Shown: positions 6,471 through 13,986 of the stretch, piece by piece
Layout of the letters: each line of letters begins with the position of its first letter
Position numbering within the stretch: position 1 is the first letter of the stretch
Assembly: GCA_002337215.1 (NCBI GenBank)
Contig: DDFO01000047.1
Span: 53,672-91,245, forward strand
Reading direction: 5' to 3'
DNA from: Phycisphaerales bacterium UBA1926
Lineage (GTDB): Bacteria > Planctomycetota > Phycisphaerae > Phycisphaerales > UBA1924
DNA length: 37,574 nt
Position numbers and translations under genes: made by a program
The notes under the pieces: generated by a model
Told to the model about the DNA's origin: nothing
The model's input: the letters and a program-made list of their open reading frames with translations, nothing else
Database searches by the model: none

Positions 6471-9224
6471 ATGAGCCAGGAAGACATGACATCGGACAGG
6501 CACACCGGAAACGACACGCCAGGCAACAGTCGCGCCAGCAACGGACAGCCCGAGGCGGGGAGGGCACCGACCCGCGCCGAGGCCGACCGCCTGCTCCGCG
6601 GCGTCCAGCAGGAGGTCAGCATCGACCCGACGCGCGTCACCCGCATGGACACCCACTGCCATTCCCACGCGTCCGACGGGCCCGCCCTCAAAGCCCTCGG
6701 ACTGATCGGCATCCCCGAGTGCTACAGCCCTCCAGAGAAGGTCTATGACCAGGCGATGGCACGCGGCATGGACCTCGTCACCATCACCGACCACGACACC
6801 ATCAAGGGCGCGATGGAGCTCGTCGGCCGAGGCTACGACCGCTTCATCGTGGGCCAGGAAGTCAGCGTCCGGTTCCCAGAGGACCGCTGCCTGCTGCACG
6901 TCCTGGTCTGGGGGCTCACCCCCGAACTCGACGAGCAGATCGACAAACTGCATCTCCGCGATGACGTCTACGACTTCGCCGCATGGCTCAAACAGAACAA
7001 CCTCGCCCACGCGTGTGCGCACCCCCTCTACGTCCAGAACGGCCGGCTCAAGCGGTGGCACATCGAGCGTGTCGCCCTGCTCTTCAAGGGCATCGAGTGC
7101 CTCAACGGTGCCCACGCCCACCAGACGTCCGATTCGATCGTCCGTTTCATCAACGACCTGACCCCCGCCCGGATCGAGGCCCTGAGCGAGCGCCACGGGC
7201 TCAGGCCCATCTGGGATCGCCCCTGGGAGAAAGTCCGCACGGGAGGCAGCGACGATCACGGCCTGCTCAACGTCGGCAGAGCCTGGACGCAGATCGCCGC
7301 CCCGGACGGGGTGAAGATCAAAGACCCCGCCGAGTTCTTCCGCCGAGCGATGGCGGGTGAATCCATGCAGTCAGGCGTCGGCGGCCACGCCGCCCTGCTC
7401 GCCCACCAGCTCGCGACGGTGGGCGCACACTACTACGCCAACCGCGTCCACGATCGGCAATCGCCGACCGCGAAGTACATCGGCTCCCGCCTGCTCAAGT
7501 TCGCGGGCGTCAAGGCATACTCACCGTCCAAGAAGCGCATGGGTGCCTACAAGGTCGCGCGCAAGGTCTGGTTCGGCAAGAAAGCGCCCAAGCCCCTGCC
7601 CATCATCAAGCATCTCAAGAAGTCGATGGCGGAGGTCATCGACGAATACCCGCAGCTCAAGAACAAACTCAACCCCGAGACCTGGATCGACGGGGCCCCG
7701 CTCAGCGAGCACAACGAGATGGCGGATTTCATCCAGGATCTCTCCGCCACGCTCAGCAAGGCGATGAGCTCGACCGCGATCAAGTCGATCAAGAAGCGCG
7801 ACCCCGCCGGCATCAGCGAGCACCTCGTCAGCTACGCCATCCTCCACATCGCCCAGCTCCCCTACCTCTTCAGCCTCTTCTACCAGAACAAGGAGCGGAA
7901 CTTCCTCGAGAAGTTCGAGCACGAAACCAGCGCGCCCGGGTCGGGCGTCAGCGTCCTGGAGCGACCCATGCGCATCAGCCTGTTCACCGACACCTTCTAC
8001 GACGTGAACGGCGTCTGCCGGTTCATCCAGAACGTCGCCGAGCGAGCACGCGACTCCGGCCGCGATCTCGAGGTCATCACCTGCACCAACAAGCCGGGAG
8101 AGACATTCCCCAACGTCTACAACTTCGACCCAGTCTTCTCGATGAAGATCCCCAAGTACGACAACCTGGACGTCTGCCTCCCCCCGGTCATGAAGATCCT
8201 CCGCCACCTCGACCAGCACCAGCCCGACGTCATCCATATCTCGACGCCCGGCCCCGTCGGCTGCGTGGGGTTCCTGGCCGCCAAAATGCTCAAGATCCCC
8301 GTCCTCGGGGTCTACCACACCGACTTCCCGGCCTACGTCGACCGCCTCTTCGACGACCACGGCATGACCAGCCTCTGCACCAAGTTCATGTGCGCCTTCT
8401 ACAAGCCGTTCAGCGCGATCTTCACCCGCTCCGACGATTACGTCAACGCGCTCGCGGACCTGGGCCTCAACCGCGAGAACATCGTCAGCCTCATGCCCGG
8501 GTTCGACGCCAGGATCTTCCACACCCGATTCAACGATCTCTCGCTCTGGGACACGCTCGGCGTCCGACGCGATTCGATCAAGGTCCTCTTCGTCGGCCGC
8601 GTCAGCGTCGAGAAGAACATGCCCCTGCTCACCACCGTCTGGAAGGGTGTCCGCAAGCGGCTCAAAGACGAGGGTGTCGAGACCGACCTCATCATCGTCG
8701 GCGACGGTCCCTACCGCGAGACGATGGAAAAGGAACTCAAGGGCAAGGACGCGCACTTCCTGGGTTTCCGCCACGGCGACGAACTCAGCACCATCTACGC
8801 CTCCTGCAACATCTTCGCCTTCCCGAGCACCACCGACACCCTGGGCCAGGTCGTCATGGAAAGCCAGGGCTCGGGGCTCCCTGTCGTCGTCACCGATCAG
8901 GGCGGGCCCAAGGAAGTCGTCGAGCACGGCCGCACCGGCTTCGTGCTCAGCGCCAGCGACACCGAGGCCTGGATCGAGACCATCGCGACCCTCATCACCG
9001 ACCACGCCCGCCGGGCCGACATGGGCGTCGCCGCCCACGAATCGATGCAGAAGTACAGCCTCGACCACTCGTTCGAGCACTTCTGGGATGTCCACACCCA
9101 GGCCTGGCACGACCACCTCGGCAAACTGGGTGTCACCCCCCAGACCGCGGGTGTTGCACAGGGATCGAGCATGCCCGAGCCCACCGACGAGACGCACAAG
9201 GCCGCGCTGCCCACACAGAACTGA
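6471..9224 (+). CDS. PHP-domain / GT4 glycosyltransferase fusion protein
   Basis: This 917-residue protein joins two catalytic-looking parts. Residues 58-265 form a PHP (polymerase and histidinol phosphatase) metal-dependent phosphoesterase domain with H62/H64/H66 (THCHSH), TDHD at 106-109, E130, AHP at 183-185 and SDDH at 260-263, all expected metal ligands. Residues 280-490 are a helical linker I do not recognise, rich in lysine. From M500 (MRISLFTDTF) to about 880 is a GT-B glycosyltransferase of family 4, with YHTDFPAY, FVGRVSVEKN and STTDTLGQVVMES, where the usual first glutamate of E-x7-E is aspartate. The closest GT4 types act on diacylglycerol or phosphatidylinositol acceptors, so a membrane glycolipid product is possible. 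ATG 6471 has GGGAG upstream; ATG 6486 with AGGAAG is an alternative. Confidence 0.88.
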   Translation: MSQEDMTSDRHTGNDTPGNSRASNGQPEAGRAPTRAEADRLLRGVQQEVSIDPTRVTRMDTHCHSHASDGPALKALGLIGIPECYSPPEKVYDQAMARGMDLVTITDHDTIKGAMELVGRGYDRFIVGQEVSVRFPEDRCLLHVLVWGLTPELDEQIDKLHLRDDVYDFAAWLKQNNLAHACAHPLYVQNGRLKRWHIERVALLFKGIECLNGAHAHQTSDSIVRFINDLTPARIEALSERHGLRPIWDRPWEKVRTGGSDDHGLLNVGRAWTQIAAPDGVKIKDPAEFFRRAMAGESMQSGVGGHAALLAHQLATVGAHYYANRVHDRQSPTAKYIGSRLLKFAGVKAYSPSKKRMGAYKVARKVWFGKKAPKPLPIIKHLKKSMAEVIDEYPQLKNKLNPETWIDGAPLSEHNEMADFIQDLSATLSKAMSSTAIKSIKKRDPAGISEHLVSYAILHIAQLPYLFSLFYQNKERNFLEKFEHETSAPGSGVSVLERPMRISLFTDTFYDVNGVCRFIQNVAERARDSGRDLEVITCTNKPGETFPNVYNFDPVFSMKIPKYDNLDVCLPPVMKILRHLDQHQPDVIHISTPGPVGCVGFLAAKMLKIPVLGVYHTDFPAYVDRLFDDHGMTSLCTKFMCAFYKPFSAIFTRSDDYVNALADLGLNRENIVSLMPGFDARIFHTRFNDLSLWDTLGVRRDSIKVLFVGRVSVEKNMPLLTTVWKGVRKRLKDEGVETDLIIVGDGPYRETMEKELKGKDAHFLGFRHGDELSTIYASCNIFAFPSTTDTLGQVVMESQGSGLPVVVTDQGGPKEVVEHGRTGFVLSASDTEAWIETIATLITDHARRADMGVAAHESMQKYSLDHSFEHFWDVHTQAWHDHLGKLGVTPQTAGVAQGSSMPEPTDETHKAALPTQN

Positions 9225-9294
9225 CGCGATGTGCCGGTGTCATTGCCGGCAGGTTCATCGGTCGGGCGAGCCAGCCAGACGGTGTGAGTGCATG

Positions 9295-9319
9295 AAAAAA
9301 CCCCAGCGGCTGCCGGGGT
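9295..9319 (-). terminator. Intrinsic terminator of the histone H1-like gene
   Basis: Read on the minus strand, a GC-rich hairpin (ACCCC...GGGGT with an inner GC pair, one A-C mismatch, loop within 9306-9314) is followed by six Ts (complement of 9295-9300). It lies 47 bases after the minus-strand stop at 9366. On the plus strand there is no T-run. Confidence 0.7.
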
Positions 9320-9365
9320 CGGTGTGATCCGTCGTCGGCAATGCCGACGTGGTGCGAACATCGAT

Positions 9366-10283
9366 TCAGGCCGCGCGGCTGCGCGAGGTCGAGCGGCTCG
9401 ACGAGCCGATGCGACCCACGACGTTCTTGCGAGCGGTGTTCCGCTTGATGGTCTTCTTGGCCGTGTTCTTCTTGACCACGTTCTTCTTGACCACGTTCTT
9501 CTTGACGACGTTCTTCTTGACGGACGGCTTGCGGGCCGTGGTCTTGCGGGCGGTCGTCGTGCGGACCGGGCTCTTGCGAGCGGTGGTCTTCTTGGCGGTG
9601 GTCTTGCGGACCGGGCTCTTGCGGGTGCCGGTCTTCTTGACCGCGGTCTTCTTCACGCCGGTCTTTTTCACGTTGGTCTTCTTGGCGACCGTCTTCCGGG
9701 CGGTGGTCTTCTTCACGCCGGCTTTACGGGCCACAGTCTTGCGGCCGGTGGTCTTGCGGGCGACGGTCTTCTTGCCGCTGACCTTGCGGGCGGCGGTCTT
9801 GCGGACCGGGCTCTTGCGAGCGGTGGTCTTGTTGGCGGCGGTCTTGCGGACGGGGCTCTTGCGGGTGCCGGTCTTCTTGGCCGCGGTCTTCTTCGCAACG
9901 GCCTTCTTGGCGACCGTCTTCTTCGCGGTGGTCTTCTTCACGCCGGTCTTGCGGGCCGTGGTCTTGCGGGTCGGGCTCTTGCGGGCGACGGTCTTCTTAC
10001 CGCTGACCTTCCGGGCGGTGGTCTTCTTGGCCGTGGTCTTGCGAGCGGTGGTCTTCTTGGCGGTGGTCTTGCGGACCGGGCTCTTGCGGGTGCCGGCCTT
10101 CTTGACCGCGGTCTTCTTGGCGACCGTCTTCTTGGCAGTGGTCTTCTTCGCCGGCGACTTCTTCACGGTCGACTTCTTGGCAGTCGTCCGTTTCGACGAG
10201 GCCTTGCTGGTCGAGCGTTTGGTGGTCTTCTTGGGGGTGGTGCGGCCGCCGGTGTGGCGGCGGGTCGTGGTCTTGCTGGGCAT
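9366..10283 (-). CDS. Lysine/arginine-rich histone H1-like DNA-binding protein
   Basis: The 305-residue protein is built almost wholly of K, R, T, A, V, S and P in a five-residue rhythm (xxxKK or xxxRK). It resembles the C-terminal tail of eukaryotic histone H1 and bacterial H1-like proteins such as chlamydial Hc1/Hc2 and the AlgP type, which bind and condense DNA without sequence specificity. SPAKK, SPVRK and SPTRK units match the S/T-P-x-K/R minor-groove motif. No globular domain is present. A higher-order repeat is visible: residues 63-137 and 138-217 are 75- and 80-residue blocks, each opening with GTRKSPVRK, and a third partial block starts at 218. The start ATG 10283 has AGGAGA 8 bases upstream; the open frame extends to 10394 but lacks such a site. 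It has its own terminator and diverges from the DAHP synthase gene. Confidence 0.88.
   Translation of the reverse strand: MPSKTTTRRHTGGRTTPKKTTKRSTSKASSKRTTAKKSTVKKSPAKKTTAKKTVAKKTAVKKAGTRKSPVRKTTAKKTTARKTTAKKTTARKVSGKKTVARKSPTRKTTARKTGVKKTTAKKTVAKKAVAKKTAAKKTGTRKSPVRKTAANKTTARKSPVRKTAARKVSGKKTVARKTTGRKTVARKAGVKKTTARKTVAKKTNVKKTGVKKTAVKKTGTRKSPVRKTTAKKTTARKSPVRTTTARKTTARKPSVKKNVVKKNVVKKNVVKKNTAKKTIKRNTARKNVVGRIGSSSRSTSRSRAA
9465..10097 (-). repeat. Coding tandem repeats inside the H1-like gene
   Basis: Two levels of repetition are seen. Blocks of about 225-240 bases (9873-10097 and 9633-9872, with a partial third below 9633) encode the 75-80-residue units starting GTRKSPVRK. Near the 3' end, 15-base units at 9465-9479, 9480-9494 and 9495-9509 encode NVVKK three times with only one base difference. 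Such arrays vary in copy number by slippage or recombination, so protein length may differ between strains. Confidence 0.85.
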
Positions 10284-10560
10284 AACGTTTCTCCTGGAGA
10301 GTGTGCTTTGGTCCAAAAACCTGTGGGTTCGGGTATCGACCGGTCCAGCGCAATTCATCACTCTCAACCCAAAAGAAGTGACGAATCCTCGCATCGGGCC
10401 GTCTGTTCAGATTCACACCCCCAAAATTCAAGCCGCGACGGGAACGCGACGGCGGCAGCGCCCGAAAGATCCGATGCCCACAATGAGTGTCCCGCGGGTC
10501 ATTCCGCCGCCGCTCCGATCCCGTCTCCGCCCGGTCCCCCTTTGAGGCAGACAGCCGAAC

Positions 10561-11955
10561 ATGACCGCACCCAACGCGACACCGAAGCCAGCCGCCGCCG
10601 ACTGGTCCCCCGAGAGCTGGAAGAGCAAGCTCGAGGCCCAGCAGGTCCGCTACGCCGACCGCGACGCGGTCGAGCGCGCCCGCGCCAAGCTCGCCAGCCT
10701 CCCCCCGCTCGTCACCAGCTACGAGATCGAACGGCTCAAGGACGAGATCGCCCAGGCCCAGGCCGGCAAGCGGTTCATCCTGCAGGGAGGCGACTGCGCC
10801 GAGACCCTCGCCGACTGCCGCCCCGAGGTCATCACCGCGAAGCTCAAGATCCTCCTCCAGATGAGCCTCGTGCTCATCCACGGGCTCAAACGCCCCGTCA
10901 CCCGCGTGGGCCGGTTCGCCGGGCAGTACGCCAAGCCCCGCTCGAGCCCCATGGAGAAGGGCGTCCTCGACGGCGCCGAGATCGAGCTGCCCAGCTACTT
11001 CGGCGATCTGGTCAACAACGCCGAGTTCGAGCCCGAGGCCCGCCGTCCCGACCCGCACCTGATGGTCCGCGGCTACCAGCACGCCGCGATGACGCTCAAC
11101 TTCGTGCGCTCATTGCTCGACGGCGGGTTCGCCGACATCCACCACCCCGACCACTGGGACCTCCGGTTCATGGCCCACGCCGGGCTGACCGCCGAGCGCC
11201 GGGCCCAGTACGAGCAGCTCCGCGACACCGTCGCCGACGGGCTCCGGTTCATGGAGGCCCTGGGCGAGCAGAAGGTCGAGGATCTGACCCGGGCCGAGTT
11301 CTTCACCAGCCACGAGGGGCTCAACCTTCTGTACGAGTCCGCCCAGACGAGGCAGGTCCCGAGAAGGGACGGCTGGTACTGCCTGACGACGCACCTGCCC
11401 TGGATCGGGGAGCGGACGCGCCAGCTAGACGGCGCACACGTCGAGTTCTTCCGAGGCATCGCCAACCCCGTCGGTGTCAAGATCGGGCCGGCCGCAGACC
11501 CTGCCCAGGTGGTCGAGCTCGTGCGCACGCTCAACCCCGCCCGAGAACCGGGCAAGATCATGCTCATCGTGCGCATGGGCGCGTCCAACGTCGGGACCAG
11601 GCTTCGCCCCATCCTCGAGCAGGTATCCGCCTCAGGCGAGCCCGTTCTCTGGGCGAGCGACCCGATGCACGGCAACGGGATCAAGACCGAGCGCGGCATC
11701 AAGACCCGTGACTTCGACGACATCCTCGCCGAGCTCGAGCAATCCCTCGAGATCCACGACGCCGTCGGCACCTACCTCGGGGGCGTCCATTTCGAGCTCA
11801 CGGGCGAGGACGTCACCGAGTGTGTGGGCGGCGCCTCGGGCGTCGGCGAGGACAATCTCCACGAGAACTACGCCTCGCCCTGCGACCCCCGGCTGAACTA
11901 CCAGCAGAGCCTCGAGCTCGCGTTCCGTCTCGCGGGCCGGCTCCGCGACGCCTGA
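10561..11955 (+). CDS. Class II 3-deoxy-7-phosphoheptulonate (DAHP) synthase
   Basis: This cytosolic enzyme condenses phosphoenolpyruvate with erythrose 4-phosphate, the first step of the shikimate pathway to aromatic amino acids. It belongs to the plant/actinobacterial class II type. The evidence is WSPESWK at 15-21, the metal-binding cysteine C79 in QGGDCAE, RVGRFAGQYAKPRS at about 116-130, WASDPMHGN, and a C-terminal GGVHFELTGEDVTEC followed by SPCDPRLNYQQS. The length of 464 residues is typical of the class. It stands alone, with no other aro gene adjacent, and diverges from the H1-like gene with 277 bases between the starts. The SD is a weak TTGAGG about 14 bases upstream. No leader-peptide or T-box structure was seen. 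Confidence 0.95.
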   Translation: MTAPNATPKPAAADWSPESWKSKLEAQQVRYADRDAVERARAKLASLPPLVTSYEIERLKDEIAQAQAGKRFILQGGDCAETLADCRPEVITAKLKILLQMSLVLIHGLKRPVTRVGRFAGQYAKPRSSPMEKGVLDGAEIELPSYFGDLVNNAEFEPEARRPDPHLMVRGYQHAAMTLNFVRSLLDGGFADIHHPDHWDLRFMAHAGLTAERRAQYEQLRDTVADGLRFMEALGEQKVEDLTRAEFFTSHEGLNLLYESAQTRQVPRRDGWYCLTTHLPWIGERTRQLDGAHVEFFRGIANPVGVKIGPAADPAQVVELVRTLNPAREPGKIMLIVRMGASNVGTRLRPILEQVSASGEPVLWASDPMHGNGIKTERGIKTRDFDDILAELEQSLEIHDAVGTYLGGVHFELTGEDVTECVGGASGVGEDNLHENYASPCDPRLNYQQSLELAFRLAGRLRDA

Positions 11956-12016
11956 TCGGCGGATCGCGATTTCGGGTCGCTGTGCGGGGTTATCACCAAC
12001 CCGATCGGGGTAGTGG

Positions 12017-12035
12017 GCCGCACGCGCGGTGCGGC
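12017..12035. repeat. Perfect GC-rich hairpin after the DAHP synthase gene
   Basis: Arms GCCGCAC and GTGCGGC (7 bp, loop GCGCG) stand 62 bases past the DAHP synthase stop. There is no clear T-run, only a GTTTCGTT tract about 8 bases further on, so it is a weak terminator candidate or a chance palindrome. Confidence 0.3.
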
Positions 12036-12175
12036 GAATCCCGGTTTCGTTCGTGCGCGCGTGAGCGACCATTGATTCTGTGTCGATGACGAGTGCGTCA
12101 CGATGGCGCGGACTGGGAGGTCCGCGTCGCCGGCCGTTCTGGGAGGGACGTCCGGTCGTCCAAGGAAGGACCGAC

Positions 12176-12538
12176 ATGCAGATGCCAAAGGACATGGGCC
12201 CCGTGCTGGGGCTGGTGGGGGACAGTGCCGCGATCCGTCTTGAGCGTCGCCGGGTGCCGCGGAACGCGGCGTCCGGGAACGCGATGGCCGACGTCGTGCG
12301 CCCGGACGGATCGCACTCGATCGCGTCGGTGCAGCTCGCCGATTCGAGCGCGTGCGGGTTGGGCGTGCTGTCCGGTTCGCCTGTTGAAACGGGCGCGTTC
12401 GTGCGCGTCTTCATCGGGCTCGCCGAGATCCCGGCCCGCTCGGGTGTCGTTGCCCGGTGCGTCGAGACCTTCGACGCCGAGGGAACGAGCATCGGCTACC
12501 ACGTCGGGCTCGACACCGGCGTCTCGATGGCGGCCTGA
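12176..12538 (+). CDS. PilZ-domain protein (probable cyclic di-GMP binding)
   Basis: A single-domain 120-residue protein. Both PilZ hallmarks are present: the R-x3-R arm at R25-R29 (within RLERRRVPRN) and the D-x-S-x2-G turn at D56-G61 (DSSACG), with beta-rich sequence after them. PilZ domains bind cyclic di-GMP and alter polysaccharide synthesis, motility or transcription, so it may connect to the exopolysaccharide genes in this window, though it is not adjacent to them. The start ATG 12176 has an AAGGAAGGA ribosome binding site 5-13 bases upstream; the open frame goes back to 12080, but that extension looks like non-coding sequence. It converges with the HIT gene, and a palindromic repeat lies between their ends. 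Confidence 0.75.
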   Translation: MQMPKDMGPVLGLVGDSAAIRLERRRVPRNAASGNAMADVVRPDGSHSIASVQLADSSACGLGVLSGSPVETGAFVRVFIGLAEIPARSGVVARCVETFDAEGTSIGYHVGLDTGVSMAA

Positions 12539-12574
12539 AATTAAGTGTCCTTTGAGCGCTTCGGTGCGCCCTGT

Positions 12575-12658
12575 GGTGCCGTGGAGACAGCGCAGCCTTC
12601 TCCTCGATCTCGGCGCCGCTCGACATGGTGTAACGCGTCGTGGTGTCACCACGGCACC
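12575..12658. repeat. Palindromic repeat element, copy 1 (diverged)
   Basis: An 84-base imperfect palindrome with ends GGTGCC and GGCACC. Its left third (GGTGCCgTGGAGACAGCGCA and then GCCTTCTCC) matches the elements at 27231-27316 and 27464-27549 closely; the centre is diverged. It sits in the convergent spacer between PilZ (+, stop 12538) and HIT (-, stop 12678), 19 bases past the HIT stop, and may serve as a 3'-end hairpin for either transcript. Confidence 0.75.
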
Positions 12659-12677
12659 CAAGACGCAGGCATTCTGA

Positions 12678-13298
12678 CTACTGAGATCCGCCGATCGTGC
12701 GCCGGTAGCGCTGCGCCATCGCCTCGAGCGATGACGGGATGACGCGGACCTGGCCCACCGTTGTGATGAAGTTCACGTCCCCGCCCCATCGCGGGACCAG
12801 GTGGACGTGCAGGTGCCCCGGGACTCCCGCGCCCGCGGCCCTTCCCTGATTGATCCCGATGTTGACGCCCTGGGGCTCGAGCGTGCGCTCGACGAGATCC
12901 GTCGCGCGATCGACGAGCGTCCAGAGATGGGCCCGCTGCGCGTCTGAATAATCGAGCAACCGGGGTCGGCCTTCGCCCAGCGCGACGAGCAGGTGCCCGT
13001 TCGCGTAGGGGTATCCGTTGAGCAGGATCATGCCGTGATCCGTGCGCACAAGAACGTGGTTTGCCCCGTCGGCGTCGGGGGTGTTCCAGTAGTCGTCGAG
13101 GAAGCAACCGCCGCTGGCGTTGCGCTCCGGCGTGGCCGGGGGATGACTCGCGGCGGTCCTGGCGTCCTGTTCGGCGGGATCTTCGTCGAGCGATTCGAGG
13201 TAGGCGAGCCGCCAGGGCGCCCAGACGGTGTCGGGGTGGGCGGGGGTGTCGCCGGGTCCTTGCGGCCGATTCGGTCGATTCGGTCGATTCGTGGGCAT
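12678..13298 (-). CDS. HIT-family nucleotide hydrolase/phosphorylase (Ap4A phosphorylase-like)
   Basis: The 206-residue protein has the histidine triad H162-L-H164-V-H166 (GHLHVHLVPRW), preceded by NIGINQGRAAGAG and by NGYPYANGHLLVA at 94-106. WAPWRLAYLES near the N-terminus (26-36) and the long C-terminal part after the triad recall the mycobacterial diadenosine tetraphosphate phosphorylase branch of the FHIT group rather than short HINT proteins. The likely role is turnover of dinucleoside polyphosphates in the cytosol. The first residues carry three tandem NRP triplets (residues 4-12), encoded by a 9-base repeat at about 13261-13290. It diverges from the CBS gene with 153 bases between starts and ends next to a palindromic element. 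Confidence 0.9.
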   Translation of the reverse strand: MPTNRPNRPNRPQGPGDTPAHPDTVWAPWRLAYLESLDEDPAEQDARTAASHPPATPERNASGGCFLDDYWNTPDADGANHVLVRTDHGMILLNGYPYANGHLLVALGEGRPRLLDYSDAQRAHLWTLVDRATDLVERTLEPQGVNIGINQGRAAGAGVPGHLHVHLVPRWGGDVNFITTVGQVRVIPSSLEAMAQRYRRTIGGSQ

Positions 13299-13451
13299 GG
13301 GCAGAGTTTATCAGGCCGGTCTGAGGAGCCGGGATCGTCTTGGAACTGGCTCGCGGCCGGCCTTGGTCTGATTTTGGTCTGGTTTTTTGCCGATATTTCC
13401 GATGGCGAGGCCGTCTTGGATCGACGGCAACAGATCCGACGGAGGTGGCCC

Positions 13452-13886
13452 ATGCTTGTGCGCGACGCGATGACCCGGCACGTGATCACGATCTCGATGG
13501 ACGCGACACTGGGTGAGGTGCAGCAGGTGTTCGAGGCCGCCGCGTTTCACCATTTGATCGTCACGGAAGACGGGCGGGTCGTGGGCGTGCTCTCCGACCG
13601 GGACCTGCTGCAGAACCTGAGCCCGTTTGTCGGGAAGCTGGGCGAGCAGGCGCGCGACATCGCCAGGCTCAAACGGAAGGTGCACCAGGTCATGAGCCGG
13701 CACCTGCGTTCCGTGACCCCCGACACTCCGCTCGCGGAGGCTGGTGAGATCATGATCCGCGATCGGATCGGGTGTCTGCCGGTGGTTGGCAATGGCGGCC
13801 GGCCCGAGGGGATCCTGTCGATCCGCGATGTGGCGCGGGTGACGGTGGACATCCTGAAGGACGCGGGCCTCGGCGAAGCGGCGTAA
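13452..13886 (+). CDS. Two-CBS-domain protein
   Basis: The 144-residue protein is essentially a pair of CBS domains: residues 1-57 (MLVRDAMTRHVITI ... VVGVLSDRDLL) and about 74-132 (VHQVMSRHLRSVTPDTPL ... GILSIRDVAR). Such Bateman modules bind adenosine nucleotides (AMP, ATP, S-adenosylmethionine) or cyclic di-nucleotides and regulate partners. No catalytic or membrane domain is attached, so it would act on another protein or as a free energy sensor. The start ATG 13452 has GGAGG 7 bases upstream; the frame is open much further back, to 12993, but that covers the antisense of the HIT gene. Confidence 0.88.
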   Translation: MLVRDAMTRHVITISMDATLGEVQQVFEAAAFHHLIVTEDGRVVGVLSDRDLLQNLSPFVGKLGEQARDIARLKRKVHQVMSRHLRSVTPDTPLAEAGEIMIRDRIGCLPVVGNGGRPEGILSIRDVARVTVDILKDAGLGEAA

Positions 13887-13986
13887 GCGAAACGATCGTC
13901 GTGTCGCGGCGCGGGCCGTGGGGGGCACGCGCCCGGCGGCGAACCGGCGTGTATTGTGGTCTCCCCACTGTTTGTAAGGAGATCCC

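Noticed and set aside
9465..9520. Possible CRISPR-like array
   Set aside because: Units are 15 bases with no spacers and encode NVVKK in frame with a real gene.
9288..11711. 807-residue plus-strand open frame over the H1-like gene and into the DAHP synthase region
   Set aside because: It is the antisense of a low-complexity repeat gene and then an off-frame of the aro gene; the apparent Leu/Gly-rich repeats mirror the KKT codons.
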